NCBI GenBank assembly: GCA_900316665.1
Contig: ONDV01000012.1
Location: 1 to 32,881 of the forward strand
Length of the DNA stretch: 32,881 nt
Origin: an uncultured Lachnospiraceae bacterium
Lineage (GTDB): Bacteria; Bacillota; Clostridia; Lachnospirales; Lachnospiraceae
Direction of reading: 5' to 3'
A program made the position numbers and the translations under genes. Position 1 is the first letter of the stretch, and the number at the start of each line of letters is the position of its first letter. The notes beneath the pieces were generated by a model. The model saw nothing but the letters and a program-made list of their open reading frames with translations, did not search any database and was not told the DNA's origin. This document shows positions 7,258-15,417 of the stretch, piece by piece.

Positions 7258-8736
7258 ATGTTGATAAGAGCTGATGATTTTGAAAAATCCGGAAATTTAA
7301 TAAGGATCTCCGACGCCGAATGCCGGAGAACTTTTCCCTGGGAGCTGGAGTACAACTGTCCTGTTCACGAGAACTGGAATATAGTGCACACGGGAATGTT
7401 GATACCTGAATGTCACCAGATCTATATCTGTCCTGACAATTGCCTCAGAGGCGTCATCATGACAGCTGACGAGATGGGAGCCGGAGACCGGATATCAGCT
7501 GTTATGCCGGATGAAGAGGAATTGTATAACGGACGGCTTGAGAGGGTGACAATAGACGGCGTAATTGACATCGTACAGAAGCTGCCGGTAAGACCGAGGG
7601 CAATTCAGGTATTCTTAGTTTGCACTCATTTGATCAGCGGATGTGATACAAGGTTTATTTTTGACAGCATAAAAAAGACTCTGCCGGATATTTATGTCAT
7701 GGAATGTTTTATGGATCCCATCAGACAGAAGCTGACCGTGACTCCGGAGATGAGGCAGAGATACGAGATGATGAAGGTGCTTTCGCAATCGAATTCGACC
7801 GGCAGGGGAAGAGTCGGCTTATCAGAAACGGAGGACGGTTCGCGGATAAAAGCAGCAGTATCCGTACTGGGAGATGATCTGCCCATGAATGCAAGCGATA
7901 TCAGATTTCTTACTGAGAAATGCGGGATAAAGCTTCTGGAAGTGATGAAAGCAAAGAATTTTGATGAATATCTCGAAATGGGTAAATCACCGGTCTGGAT
8001 CACCAGATCAGCCTTTTCGGCTTATGGAATAAATAAAGCAGCAAAAGAAGCCGGGGCGGAAGGGCTCTATCTTCCGGCAGCTGTGACGTATGATGAGATC
8101 GACAGGGAACTTACGACATATCTTAATTGCCTTTATGAGAAGATAATTTTGCCTTTATCGGAAAGTACCGGAGGTGACTCTCAATATTTGAAAGATCCGA
8201 ATGAAATGGTCACTTCCTGGTCGAAAGAACAGAGAAAGCTGACGGAAGAGGTTATTTTACAAACAAGGAAAGCGGTCGGGGACAGACCTGTTATTATTGA
8301 TAATTTATGCATCAATCGTCCTGTTGGCTTCGCAAGGCTTCTTTTTGAGCATGGATTTAATGTGAAAATGATAGTCACTGATACCATCAGTATGGAAGAA
8401 GCTGATGATCTTCAGATTTTAAAAGATGAGTGTCCTGAGATTTATGTTTTAAATCCGATTGGAGCAGGATCTGAATTTGACAGGAGCTATATGAATATTT
8501 TTTCCGGTGGTGAAAATGATCATAAGGAGCCTGTTGCGGTGGGACCAAAGGCTGCATATTTTTCCGCTACATCTCATTTTGTTAATGCCATCGAGTATGA
8601 CGGCGGAGACGGATATATGGGACTGAGACATATCATGTCTCTGATAGATGATGCCTGCCGGACTGAAAAGAACAAAGAAATCGTCACAGGGAAAGGATTG
8701 GGCCTTAAAGGAGTATGGACGGGAGGCATGGTATGA
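7258..8736 (+). CDS. NifD/NifE-like nitrogenase component 1 subunit (alpha-type)
   Basis: A 492-aa component-1-type oxidoreductase subunit. The N-terminal part is rich in cysteines: Cys22, Cys34, Cys52, Cys58, Cys62 (PECHQIYICPDNCLRG) and then Cys122/Cys129 (VCTHLISGCD). These occupy positions like the cluster ligands of NifD/NifE and are more numerous than in the N-terminal half of the fused protein upstream. A middle segment resembles the cofactor-binding Rossmann domains of the family but no homocitrate or histidine ligand motif was recognised. The ATG at 7258 has a modest AGGA ribosome binding site. The stop overlaps the start of the beta-type partner (ATGA). By analogy with NifDK/NifEN, this pair could be the scaffold and the fused protein the catalyst, or the reverse. 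Confidence 0.75.
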   Translation: MLIRADDFEKSGNLIRISDAECRRTFPWELEYNCPVHENWNIVHTGMLIPECHQIYICPDNCLRGVIMTADEMGAGDRISAVMPDEEELYNGRLERVTIDGVIDIVQKLPVRPRAIQVFLVCTHLISGCDTRFIFDSIKKTLPDIYVMECFMDPIRQKLTVTPEMRQRYEMMKVLSQSNSTGRGRVGLSETEDGSRIKAAVSVLGDDLPMNASDIRFLTEKCGIKLLEVMKAKNFDEYLEMGKSPVWITRSAFSAYGINKAAKEAGAEGLYLPAAVTYDEIDRELTTYLNCLYEKIILPLSESTGGDSQYLKDPNEMVTSWSKEQRKLTEEVILQTRKAVGDRPVIIDNLCINRPVGFARLLFEHGFNVKMIVTDTISMEEADDLQILKDECPEIYVLNPIGAGSEFDRSYMNIFSGGENDHKEPVAVGPKAAYFSATSHFVNAIEYDGGDGYMGLRHIMSLIDDACRTEKNKEIVTGKGLGLKGVWTGGMV

Positions 8737-9926
8737 AGGAGACTTATCGTGCCATGCCCGTTCTCTCAGGAGATGTGTCCGGGATCGCCGGTGCGCTTTA
8801 TGAACTGGGCGGAATGGTCGTAATAGATGATCCGTCAGGGTGTAATTCGACATTTAATACTCATGATGAGCTGAGGTGGTATCATGAGAGATCCGATATT
8901 TTTATTTCCGGCCTTAATATGAGAGACGCGATCATTGGAAATGACAAGAAACTTCTCGATGATATTATAAGTGCGGCAGACAATATGACAGATAAACCAA
9001 AGTTTATTGCCCTTTGCAATTCGCCTGTACCCTATCTTACAGGAAGAGATTACGAGGGAATCGCGAGGCTTCTGGAGAGAAAACTTGACATTCCTGTTTT
9101 TTACGTACCGTCAAACGGCTGCCATGATTATATAAGGGGAGCCGGTATGGCATGGACTGAATTTCTGAAGAAATTCAGTTCTTCGATATCGGTAAAGAAG
9201 AAAAATGACGGGAAATTCCGTCTGAACATAGCAGGAATGATGCCGCTTGATTACGGTAATAAATCATCTTTACATTCTTTGAAAGAACTGCTTCAAGCTG
9301 CCGGATTTGAGATAAATGCTGTTTTTGCAATGAATGAGGATTATAAATACGAGAAAACTGAAAACAGACAGAGATTATTTGATGATTTACTGAAATGCGG
9401 TCAGGCTGACCTTACACTCGTGATCTCATCATCAGGCATAATGCCGGCTGAATATTTAAGAAGAAGATTTGGCCTGCCTTATATAGCAGGGGTGCCGTTT
9501 GAATCTGAAAATGACCCTGTGATAAGAAAAATCAAGGCTGTAATGGAAACTAATGTAAAGGACAGAGAAATCAGGAAATCTGACAGGAAATTACTGATAA
9601 TATCAGAGCCTGTACTGGGTCTCTCACTTGCTGAATATGCGAAAAATTCGAGTGAGATAACAGTAATTGATCCGACGGAATCGGATTATTATCCTGCCGG
9701 CAGATCAATTAAATTATTGAAGATCCGGGATGAAGAGACATTGGAAGGATTTATTTCGGAAAACAGGGATTTTGATGTGATTTCAGATCCTGAATATTTT
9801 TATTTATTTTCTGATAAAGTGAAGAAAATAAGTATGCCGACGCTTTCTGTGTCGGGAAGAATTTTTAAAAATGGATTTATTGATTATTTTAAACCGGGTA
9901 ATGTGAGGAAATTATTATGTCAATGA
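8733..9926 (+). CDS. NifK/NifN-like nitrogenase component 1 subunit (beta-type)
   Basis: A 397-aa protein homologous by eye to the C-terminal half of the fused protein at 1934-4600: both have VSGIAGALYELGGM or GAAGVVYELGGM, a GCN/GCT cysteine near residue 37, PVP..TG.DY and a nearby IP/VP segment. This copy keeps Cys37 (DPSGCNST), Cys95 (ALCNSPVP) and Cys130 (SNGCHDY), while the fused homologue keeps only the first. The ATG at 8733, after GGGAGG (8721-8726) and overlapping the upstream stop as ATGA, is preferred over the in-frame ATG at 8715. The hydF start overlaps its end by 10 bases. It is inferred to form a heteromer with the 492-aa protein. The reaction is unknown. Confidence 0.75.
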   Translation: MKETYRAMPVLSGDVSGIAGALYELGGMVVIDDPSGCNSTFNTHDELRWYHERSDIFISGLNMRDAIIGNDKKLLDDIISAADNMTDKPKFIALCNSPVPYLTGRDYEGIARLLERKLDIPVFYVPSNGCHDYIRGAGMAWTEFLKKFSSSISVKKKNDGKFRLNIAGMMPLDYGNKSSLHSLKELLQAAGFEINAVFAMNEDYKYEKTENRQRLFDDLLKCGQADLTLVISSSGIMPAEYLRRRFGLPYIAGVPFESENDPVIRKIKAVMETNVKDREIRKSDRKLLIISEPVLGLSLAEYAKNSSEITVIDPTESDYYPAGRSIKLLKIRDEETLEGFISENRDFDVISDPEYFYLFSDKVKKISMPTLSVSGRIFKNGFIDYFKPGNVRKLLCQ

Positions 9927-11095
9927 ATGAGACACCGTCATCCGAGAGAATACAAATAGGATTTTTCGGGAGAAGAAATGCAGGTAAATCAAGTATAATA
10001 AACCGTCTGACCGGACAGAATGTATCGCTTGTGTCCGATGTTCCCGGAACTACTGCTGATCCTGTCAGAAAAGCCATGGAGATCCATGGGCTGGGTCCCT
10101 GCGTTATTATCGATACGGCAGGGCTTGACGATGAAGGAAAACTGGGAAGGCTCAGGGTAGAGAAAACCCTTGATGCCATGAGATCCATAGATCTTGCCGT
10201 GATCGTGACAGGAGACGGAGAAATCACGGAATATGAAAAAGAGCTGATGTCTGTATTTTTGAAAAAAAAGATACCATATATCATCTGCTATAACAAAGAT
10301 GATATTTTTCACTTCAGCTTCCTGCCGGAAGATGTTGCGGTCGTTTCAGCGCTGGAGAACAGAGGCTTCGACCATCTTATTGAACTGATAAGAAAAAAAG
10401 CATCAGAAAAATTAAAAACAAGGGGTCTTCTCGATGATATTGTTTCGGAGAATGATCTTTTGGTATTGGTAATACCGATGGATGCGGAGGCACCAAAAGG
10501 CAGAATAATATTGCCCCAGCAGATGGTTATGCATGAAATTCTATTAAAACACGCAAAGGCTTTGATTTGTCAGCCTGAGGAATTGCCGGATATTATAAGA
10601 ATGAATAAAGATATCAGCCTTGTGATCACTGATTCACAGGCATTCTACAGGATAATGGATATAGTGCCGGAAAATATTCCGTTTACTTCTTTTTCTATTT
10701 TGATGGCAAGATACAGGGGGACCCTGGAAGGAGAAGTGAAAAATGCTGCAGTAATTGATAATTTAAATGACGGTGATAAAGTCCTTATAGCGGAAGGTTG
10801 TACACACAGAAGGACTTGCGGTGATATAGGTTCTGAAAAAATACCGAGGCTTCTCAGAAGATATACAGGCCGTGCTATCGAAATCGATATTTCATCGGGA
10901 AATGAGTTCCCTGAAAATTTGAAAGAATACAGTCTTATCATTCATTGCGGAGCATGTGTTTTGAATGATCGTGAAATGAAATACAGAATGGAAAAAGCTA
11001 TGGTGGCAAGTGTCCCGATGACTAATTATGGAGTGGCAGTTTCTTTTATGAGAGGAATACTAAAGCGCTCTATCAGAATGTTTCAGGAATTCTGA
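9917..11095 (+). CDS. hydF: [FeFe]-hydrogenase H-cluster maturation GTPase HydF
   Basis: A 392-aa GTPase and scaffold that in [FeFe]-hydrogenase maturation carries the 2Fe subcluster precursor and delivers it to apo-HydA. The P-loop GRRNAGKS is at residues 18-25, followed by PGTT and DTAGLDD. The C-terminal [4Fe-4S] motif C-x-H-x45-H-C-x2-C is intact: Cys295 and His297 in GCTHRR, and His343, Cys344, Cys347 in HCGAC. Length is normal. The gene overlaps the preceding nitrogenase-like gene by 10 bases; a second ATG at 9923 is an alternative start. The overlap places HydF in the same transcript as the nitrogenase-like subunits. No hydA or hydG is in the window. Confidence 0.95.
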   Translation: MSMNETPSSERIQIGFFGRRNAGKSSIINRLTGQNVSLVSDVPGTTADPVRKAMEIHGLGPCVIIDTAGLDDEGKLGRLRVEKTLDAMRSIDLAVIVTGDGEITEYEKELMSVFLKKKIPYIICYNKDDIFHFSFLPEDVAVVSALENRGFDHLIELIRKKASEKLKTRGLLDDIVSENDLLVLVIPMDAEAPKGRIILPQQMVMHEILLKHAKALICQPEELPDIIRMNKDISLVITDSQAFYRIMDIVPENIPFTSFSILMARYRGTLEGEVKNAAVIDNLNDGDKVLIAEGCTHRRTCGDIGSEKIPRLLRRYTGRAIEIDISSGNEFPENLKEYSLIIHCGACVLNDREMKYRMEKAMVASVPMTNYGVAVSFMRGILKRSIRMFQEF

Positions 11096-11116
11096 CCGGC
11101 AAGGCAGACCGGATCT

Positions 11117-12169
11117 ATGAATAATATCGAAAGAATCAATCTTTTGGAAAAAGAAAGAGATCTTCCTCAGGAAGAGATGAGGGCATTGCTTTTGACAATT
11201 ACTTCTGAAGAAATGGAGATACTTTCAAAAGCAGCCCGGAGACAGCGTGAAATATATTTCGGAAAAGACGTATATCTTCGCGGAATAATAGAGTTTTCAA
11301 GTTATTGCAGGAATGATTGCTATTATTGCGGTATCAGGAAGAGTAATAAGAAAGCAAGGCGATACAGGCTGCCGGGAGACACCATTATTTCCTGTGCCGA
11401 CAGGGGATATACGCTTGGGTTTCGTACTGTCGTGCTGCAGAGCGGAGAGGATCTTTCATATTCTACAGATGAAATATGCAGGATCGTGAGCACTATAAAG
11501 AATGATCATCCGGATATGGCAGTCACGCTTTCAATAGGAGAGAAGTCAAAAGCTGAATATCAGGCCTATTTTGATGCCGGAGCTGAAAGATATCTTCTCC
11601 GGGAAGAAACTGCTTCTGAAGCGCATTACATGAAACTTCATCCCGCCGAATTGTCTCTTGAAAACAGAAAGAGATGTCTTTTTGACCTTTATGACATAGG
11701 TTACCAGGTGGGGTGCGGCTTTATGGTCGGATCACCTTATCAGACTCAGGACGATATAATATCAGATCTTTCTTTTATAAAAACTCTTAAACCCCATATG
11801 ATAGGGATCGGTCCTTTTATTCATCACAGTGATACGCCTTTTGGAAATCAGCCTGACGGGAGTCTTTCAGATACTCTTAAATTGATATCCATCCTAAGGC
11901 TGATGTGGCCGGATGCCTTGATACCGGCTACCACGGCTCTTGGCACGATTCACCCCAAAGGCCGTGAGATGGGGATCATGGCCGGCGCAAATGTAGTGAT
12001 GCCGAATCTTTCGCCGAAAGACTATAGAAAGGGCTATATGCTTTATGACGGAAAGATCTGTACCGGGGATGAGGCGGCGGAGTGTGTTTCATGCATGACC
12101 GGGCGTATTGAGTCAACGGGATATAAAGTCGTAATGTCAAGAGGAGATCATCCTGATTTCAGGAAGTGA
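11117..12169 (+). CDS. hydE: [FeFe]-hydrogenase maturation radical SAM enzyme HydE
   Basis: A 350-aa radical SAM protein. The CxxxCxxC cluster motif is Cys64-Cys68-Cys71 in SSYCRNDCYYCGIRKSN, which is the characteristic HydE sequence. The accessory C-x7-C-x2-C (CTGDEAAECVSC, near residues 315-326) matches the second-cluster cysteines seen in Thermotoga HydE. HydE acts on an Fe(CO)2(CN)cysteine synthon made by HydG during 2Fe subcluster assembly. Length is typical. It follows hydF by 21 bases and precedes hypF by 4. With HydG absent from this operon but HypCDEF present, the iron carbonyl/cyanide donor it uses here is an open question. Confidence 0.95.
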   Translation: MNNIERINLLEKERDLPQEEMRALLLTITSEEMEILSKAARRQREIYFGKDVYLRGIIEFSSYCRNDCYYCGIRKSNKKARRYRLPGDTIISCADRGYTLGFRTVVLQSGEDLSYSTDEICRIVSTIKNDHPDMAVTLSIGEKSKAEYQAYFDAGAERYLLREETASEAHYMKLHPAELSLENRKRCLFDLYDIGYQVGCGFMVGSPYQTQDDIISDLSFIKTLKPHMIGIGPFIHHSDTPFGNQPDGSLSDTLKLISILRLMWPDALIPATTALGTIHPKGREMGIMAGANVVMPNLSPKDYRKGYMLYDGKICTGDEAAECVSCMTGRIESTGYKVVMSRGDHPDFRK

Positions 12170-12173
12170 ATTT

Positions 12174-14624
12174 ATGAGTGATAAACTAAAAGTCGAAATA
12201 AAAATCCATGGCATTGTTCAGGGAGTCGGATTTCGTCCGGCAGCTGTGAGACTGGCTGAAATTGCAGGAGTGACAGGAACGGTATCAAATTCCGGCTCTT
12301 GTGTTAATATTATTGCTGAAGGAACGAGGGAAAGTATTGATAAATTTCAAAACCTTCTGTCAAATAATGCTCCTGACCGGGCTCTTGTCATGAAGACAGA
12401 GGTATCTGAAATAAATGATGGCAGGCATTTCTGTAGTTTTTCAATAATAGAGAGTACCGAATCAATTAATGAAATATATGTATCACCGGATATTGCAGTC
12501 TGCCCTGACTGTATCAGAGAGCTGAAGGATAAAAATAACAGACGTTACCATCATCCGTTTATTAACTGTACTTCATGTGGTCCCAGACTCACTATTCTTG
12601 ACAGGATACCCTATGACAGAGTCAGGACATCCATGAGTAAATTTGAGATGTGCAGCGCCTGCCGGCATGAATACAATGATCCGGAAGACAGGAGATATGA
12701 CGCCCAGCCTGTTTGCTGCAATTCATGCGGACCTTACTATTATGTGCTTAATTCAGATGGCACTCATGGGAGAAAAGACAGTGAAGCGATAAGAGCGGCA
12801 AGAAATGTGATTGAAGAAGGAGGCATTGCTGCTGTAAAGGGGATAGGCGGATTTCATCTGATCTGTGATGCTTCGAATGACGCTGCTGTCAAGCTTCTTC
12901 GGGAAAGGAAAGCCCGACCTGGGAAACCCTTTGCAGTAATGATGAGGGACATTGATGCAGTGAAAAAAAGATGCCATGTATCTTCTGAAGAAGAACGAAT
13001 TCTTACCGGCCCTGAGAAGCCCATAATTCTTCTGAAATTAAAGGAAAATACTGATATTTCTCAATTTGTGGCTCCCGATAATCCATATATCGGAGTGATG
13101 CTTCCATACGCTCCGATACAGATTCTTCTATTTAATTTTGATGATGATATAAAGATTTCAGATACTCTTATTATGACCAGTGCCAATATGAGCGGCGCGC
13201 CGATATGCATAGACGATGCTGAAGCTGCATCGCTTTATAAATTTTCTGATATTGTATTGTCTCATAACAGAGATATAAAAATAAGGTGCGATGATTCTCT
13301 TATGGATATGGCCGGTGGGAAACCATATATGATCAGACGGTCCAGGGGATATTCACCGCTGCCTGTTATTCTAAGTGACAAGGATGCTGTAAATAAAAGA
13401 GTCCTTGCTGCAGGAGGGGAACTAAAAAATACATTTTGTATTGCGAATGAGTCAAATTATTACCTGTCGCCTTATGTCGGCGATCTTTCTGATTTAAGAT
13501 GCACCAAAACCCTAAAATCATCGATAAAGCATTTCTTTAAACTATTTCAATTTGTTCCGGATACTATAGTTACAGATTTACATCCGCGGTATAATTCCTC
13601 TCTTACTGCTTTTGAAGTTGCCGATGAACTGAAAAAGCATGGAAAAAATGTGAATGTTTTGAAGGTACAGCATCATTTTGCCCACATAGTTTCCTGCATG
13701 GCTGAAAATGATTATTCGTCTCCGGTGATTGGAATCGCTTTTGACGGAACCGGGATAGGACCTGACAATACTATATGGGGCGGCGAAATATTGCTGGCTG
13801 ATTACCGCGGGTATAGAAGGATCGGCAGTATTTCACCTTTTCAGCATATCGGAGGCGATCCGGCATCAAAAGAAGGATGGAGAATTGCCGCATCGCTTAT
13901 TTGTGATCTATACGGCGAATTAGAATATTCATCTCCGGAAAAGCTGATGCTTGATCTCAGACTTTGCAGCGAGACCGAGGCAAAGGTGATTCATGCAATG
14001 CACAGGAATCATATCAATTCTGTCATGTCTACAAGCGCCGGAAGGATTTTTGACGCTGTAAGCGCGATCTTGGGTATCAGGCGGAAGTCCGGTTTTGAAG
14101 GTGAGGCGGCCCAACAACTTACTTTTCATGCTGAAAAATTCATGGATAAAGACTTAAAATATTCACATATGATTTTTAATGAATGTTTTGCTGCAGCTCC
14201 ACATGATATCCCTGACAGACTTGTGTCACCTGGCAAGTCGTTTTATACAATTGATGTTAAAAAGATAATAAAAGATATAATTATTGGCAGGCTTGAGGGA
14301 GAAGAAACTGATCGAATGGCATTTATGTTCCATATAAAGCTGGCTGAGGAAACCGTGAAAGCTGTAAGGACTCTTAAGGAGCAGGATCCCGCTCTCCCTG
14401 ACACAGCAGCCCTGTCCGGAGGATGCTTCCAGAATAAGATTTTTTTGAACCTTGTAAGACAAGGACTTGAAAATAATGGAATGAGGGTGTTATTGCATTC
14501 TCTTGTCCCGCCGAATGATGGCGGAATAAGCCTTGGACAGGCAGTAATAGGAATGCATGCAGTGGAGCCAAAGGGGTTCGAACCCTCGACCTCAGCGTTG
14601 CGAACGCTGCGCTCTCCCAGCTGA
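12174..14624 (+). CDS. hypF: Carbamoyltransferase HypF
   Basis: An 816-aa HypF that converts carbamoyl phosphate and ATP to carbamoyl-adenylate and carbamoylates the HypE C-terminal cysteine. Domains in order: acylphosphatase (VQGVGFRP at 15-22), two zinc fingers (Cys110/113 with 132/135, and Cys160/163 with 182/185), a YrdC-like domain (about 205-390), and a Kae1-like carbamoyltransferase domain (QHHFAHI, AFDGTGIG). The family normally ends shortly after a PPNDGGISLGQA motif. Here about 22 more residues follow, encoded antisense through the tRNA-Ala gene at 14563-14635, with the stop at 14622-14624 inside it. The frame has no earlier stop, so the tail is real unless the sequence is wrong. 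AGGAAG supports the start. Confidence 0.95.
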   Translation: MSDKLKVEIKIHGIVQGVGFRPAAVRLAEIAGVTGTVSNSGSCVNIIAEGTRESIDKFQNLLSNNAPDRALVMKTEVSEINDGRHFCSFSIIESTESINEIYVSPDIAVCPDCIRELKDKNNRRYHHPFINCTSCGPRLTILDRIPYDRVRTSMSKFEMCSACRHEYNDPEDRRYDAQPVCCNSCGPYYYVLNSDGTHGRKDSEAIRAARNVIEEGGIAAVKGIGGFHLICDASNDAAVKLLRERKARPGKPFAVMMRDIDAVKKRCHVSSEEERILTGPEKPIILLKLKENTDISQFVAPDNPYIGVMLPYAPIQILLFNFDDDIKISDTLIMTSANMSGAPICIDDAEAASLYKFSDIVLSHNRDIKIRCDDSLMDMAGGKPYMIRRSRGYSPLPVILSDKDAVNKRVLAAGGELKNTFCIANESNYYLSPYVGDLSDLRCTKTLKSSIKHFFKLFQFVPDTIVTDLHPRYNSSLTAFEVADELKKHGKNVNVLKVQHHFAHIVSCMAENDYSSPVIGIAFDGTGIGPDNTIWGGEILLADYRGYRRIGSISPFQHIGGDPASKEGWRIAASLICDLYGELEYSSPEKLMLDLRLCSETEAKVIHAMHRNHINSVMSTSAGRIFDAVSAILGIRRKSGFEGEAAQQLTFHAEKFMDKDLKYSHMIFNECFAAAPHDIPDRLVSPGKSFYTIDVKKIIKDIIIGRLEGEETDRMAFMFHIKLAEETVKAVRTLKEQDPALPDTAALSGGCFQNKIFLNLVRQGLENNGMRVLLHSLVPPNDGGISLGQAVIGMHAVEPKGFEPSTSALRTLRSPS

Positions 14625-14635
14625 GCTATGACCCC
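14563..14635 (-). tRNA. tRNA-Ala(CGC)
   Basis: The reverse strand folds as a 73-nt cloverleaf. The acceptor GGGGTCA pairs with TGGCTCC and includes the G3:U70 alanine identity pair. The anticodon loop TTCGCAA in a CAGCG/CGCTG stem gives anticodon CGC, and the T loop is TTCGAAC. The discriminator is A. CCA is not encoded. The gene is convergent with hypF and overlaps its last 62 bases. Confidence 0.96.
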
Positions 14636-14654
14636 GTCTCAAAAGACAAAGGTT

Positions 14655-14682
14655 ATTATAATTCTTTTCCGGGAAAAAGCAA
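14655..14682 (-). promoter_or_regulatory. Promoter of tRNA-Ala
   Basis: Reading the minus strand, TTGCTT (14682-14677) is followed after 16 bp by a perfect TATAAT (14660-14655). The predicted start is a few bases beyond, about 12 bases before the tRNA 5' end. No T-run terminator was seen beyond the tRNA, so its transcript may extend antisense into hypF. Confidence 0.7.
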
Positions 14683-14719
14683 GCAGGAATTTTCTTTTAT
14701 ACGCTTCTCATGCGGTGAC

Positions 14720-14747
14720 TTGATTGAAAAAATCCGGTCTGTATGAT
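14720..14747 (+). promoter_or_regulatory. Promoter of the histidine phosphatase gene
   Basis: TTGATT (14720-14725), 16 bp and TATGAT (14742-14747). Transcription would begin near 14754, so the conserved block at 14759-14791 would lie at the very start of the mRNA. Confidence 0.5.
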
Positions 14748-14758
14748 AACATTGGCGA

Positions 14759-14791
14759 CGCATACTCGTGACTTTCGTGTGAGGTTTCACA
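14759..14791 (+). promoter_or_regulatory. Second copy of the duplicated leader block with TGTGA-GGTT-TCACA
   Basis: CGCATACTCGTGACTTT followed by TGTGAGGTTTCACA matches 7173-7209 with two substitutions in the first 17 bases and a 3-base length difference before the palindrome. It lies 31 bases before the start codon at 14823. Placement just after a good promoter favours an RNA or 5'-UTR element or a roadblock operator over an activator site. Confidence 0.5.
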
Positions 14792-14822
14792 GGATGCTTA
14801 AAAATAATTTGGAGTTTATAAT

Positions 14823-15392
14823 ATGAATATTTATGTGGCACGTCACGGACAGACAGATCTGAACAGGCAGGGATGCTGGCAGGGAAGAATTGACATGGAA
14901 CTGAATGATACCGGAAGAGCGCAGGCTGAAGAAATGAGAGAGAAGCTGAAGGGTATCAGATTTGATAAGGTATATGCAAGCACTCTCTCCAGAGCCGTTG
15001 AGACAGCTGAGATCATGACAGGCCTTTCTGAAAGTGAAATTATAAAGGATGAGCGGATCATTGAAGCTGATTTCGGAAAATACGATGCGAAGCCTTTCAA
15101 TACAAGCTTAAGGATGTCTCTTTACTGGGCTTTGCCTGAGGTCTTTCCGGCACCTCCAACGGTAGAATCTATAAAAGAAATGAAAAATAGAGTACAAGAT
15201 TTCTTAAAAACCATTGACAAACAAAATGCTGAAAATGTACTATTAGTTTGTCACGGAGGAATAATGCGTGTCATCTCAGGTTTCCTAATGGACAGAAGAT
15301 CCGGATATCTCTGGAGACCCAGACCGGAAAACTGCGAGGTGCGTGTCTTCTCTTCTGATGGCGGGAGGCATCGTCTGACAGGACGAATTTGA
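14823..15392 (+). CDS. Histidine phosphatase family protein (phosphoglycerate mutase-like)
   Basis: A 189-aa member of the histidine phosphatase superfamily. The catalytic RHG is at residues 7-9 (VARHGQTDLN), an acidic residue of the usual EADFGKYDA segment lies mid-protein, and the second histidine is in LLVCHGGIMR. The typical early motif W.GR.D..L...G..QA (WQGRIDMELNDTGRAQAEEM) is present. Close family members dephosphorylate sugar phosphates, alpha-ribazole phosphate or phosphoglycerate; the substrate cannot be read from the sequence. GGAG lies 8 bases before the ATG. The preceding leader shares its palindromic block with the second nitrogenase-like pair, hinting at common control. Confidence 0.85.
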   Translation: MNIYVARHGQTDLNRQGCWQGRIDMELNDTGRAQAEEMREKLKGIRFDKVYASTLSRAVETAEIMTGLSESEIIKDERIIEADFGKYDAKPFNTSLRMSLYWALPEVFPAPPTVESIKEMKNRVQDFLKTIDKQNAENVLLVCHGGIMRVISGFLMDRRSGYLWRPRPENCEVRVFSSDGGRHRLTGRI

Positions 15393-15417
15393 TTTTTCAT
15401 TTAGAAAGCAGGTAATT

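Noticed and set aside
14563..14635. tRNA-Ala as an integration (att) site for a mobile element
   Set aside because: No integrase or partial tRNA duplicate was found in the window.
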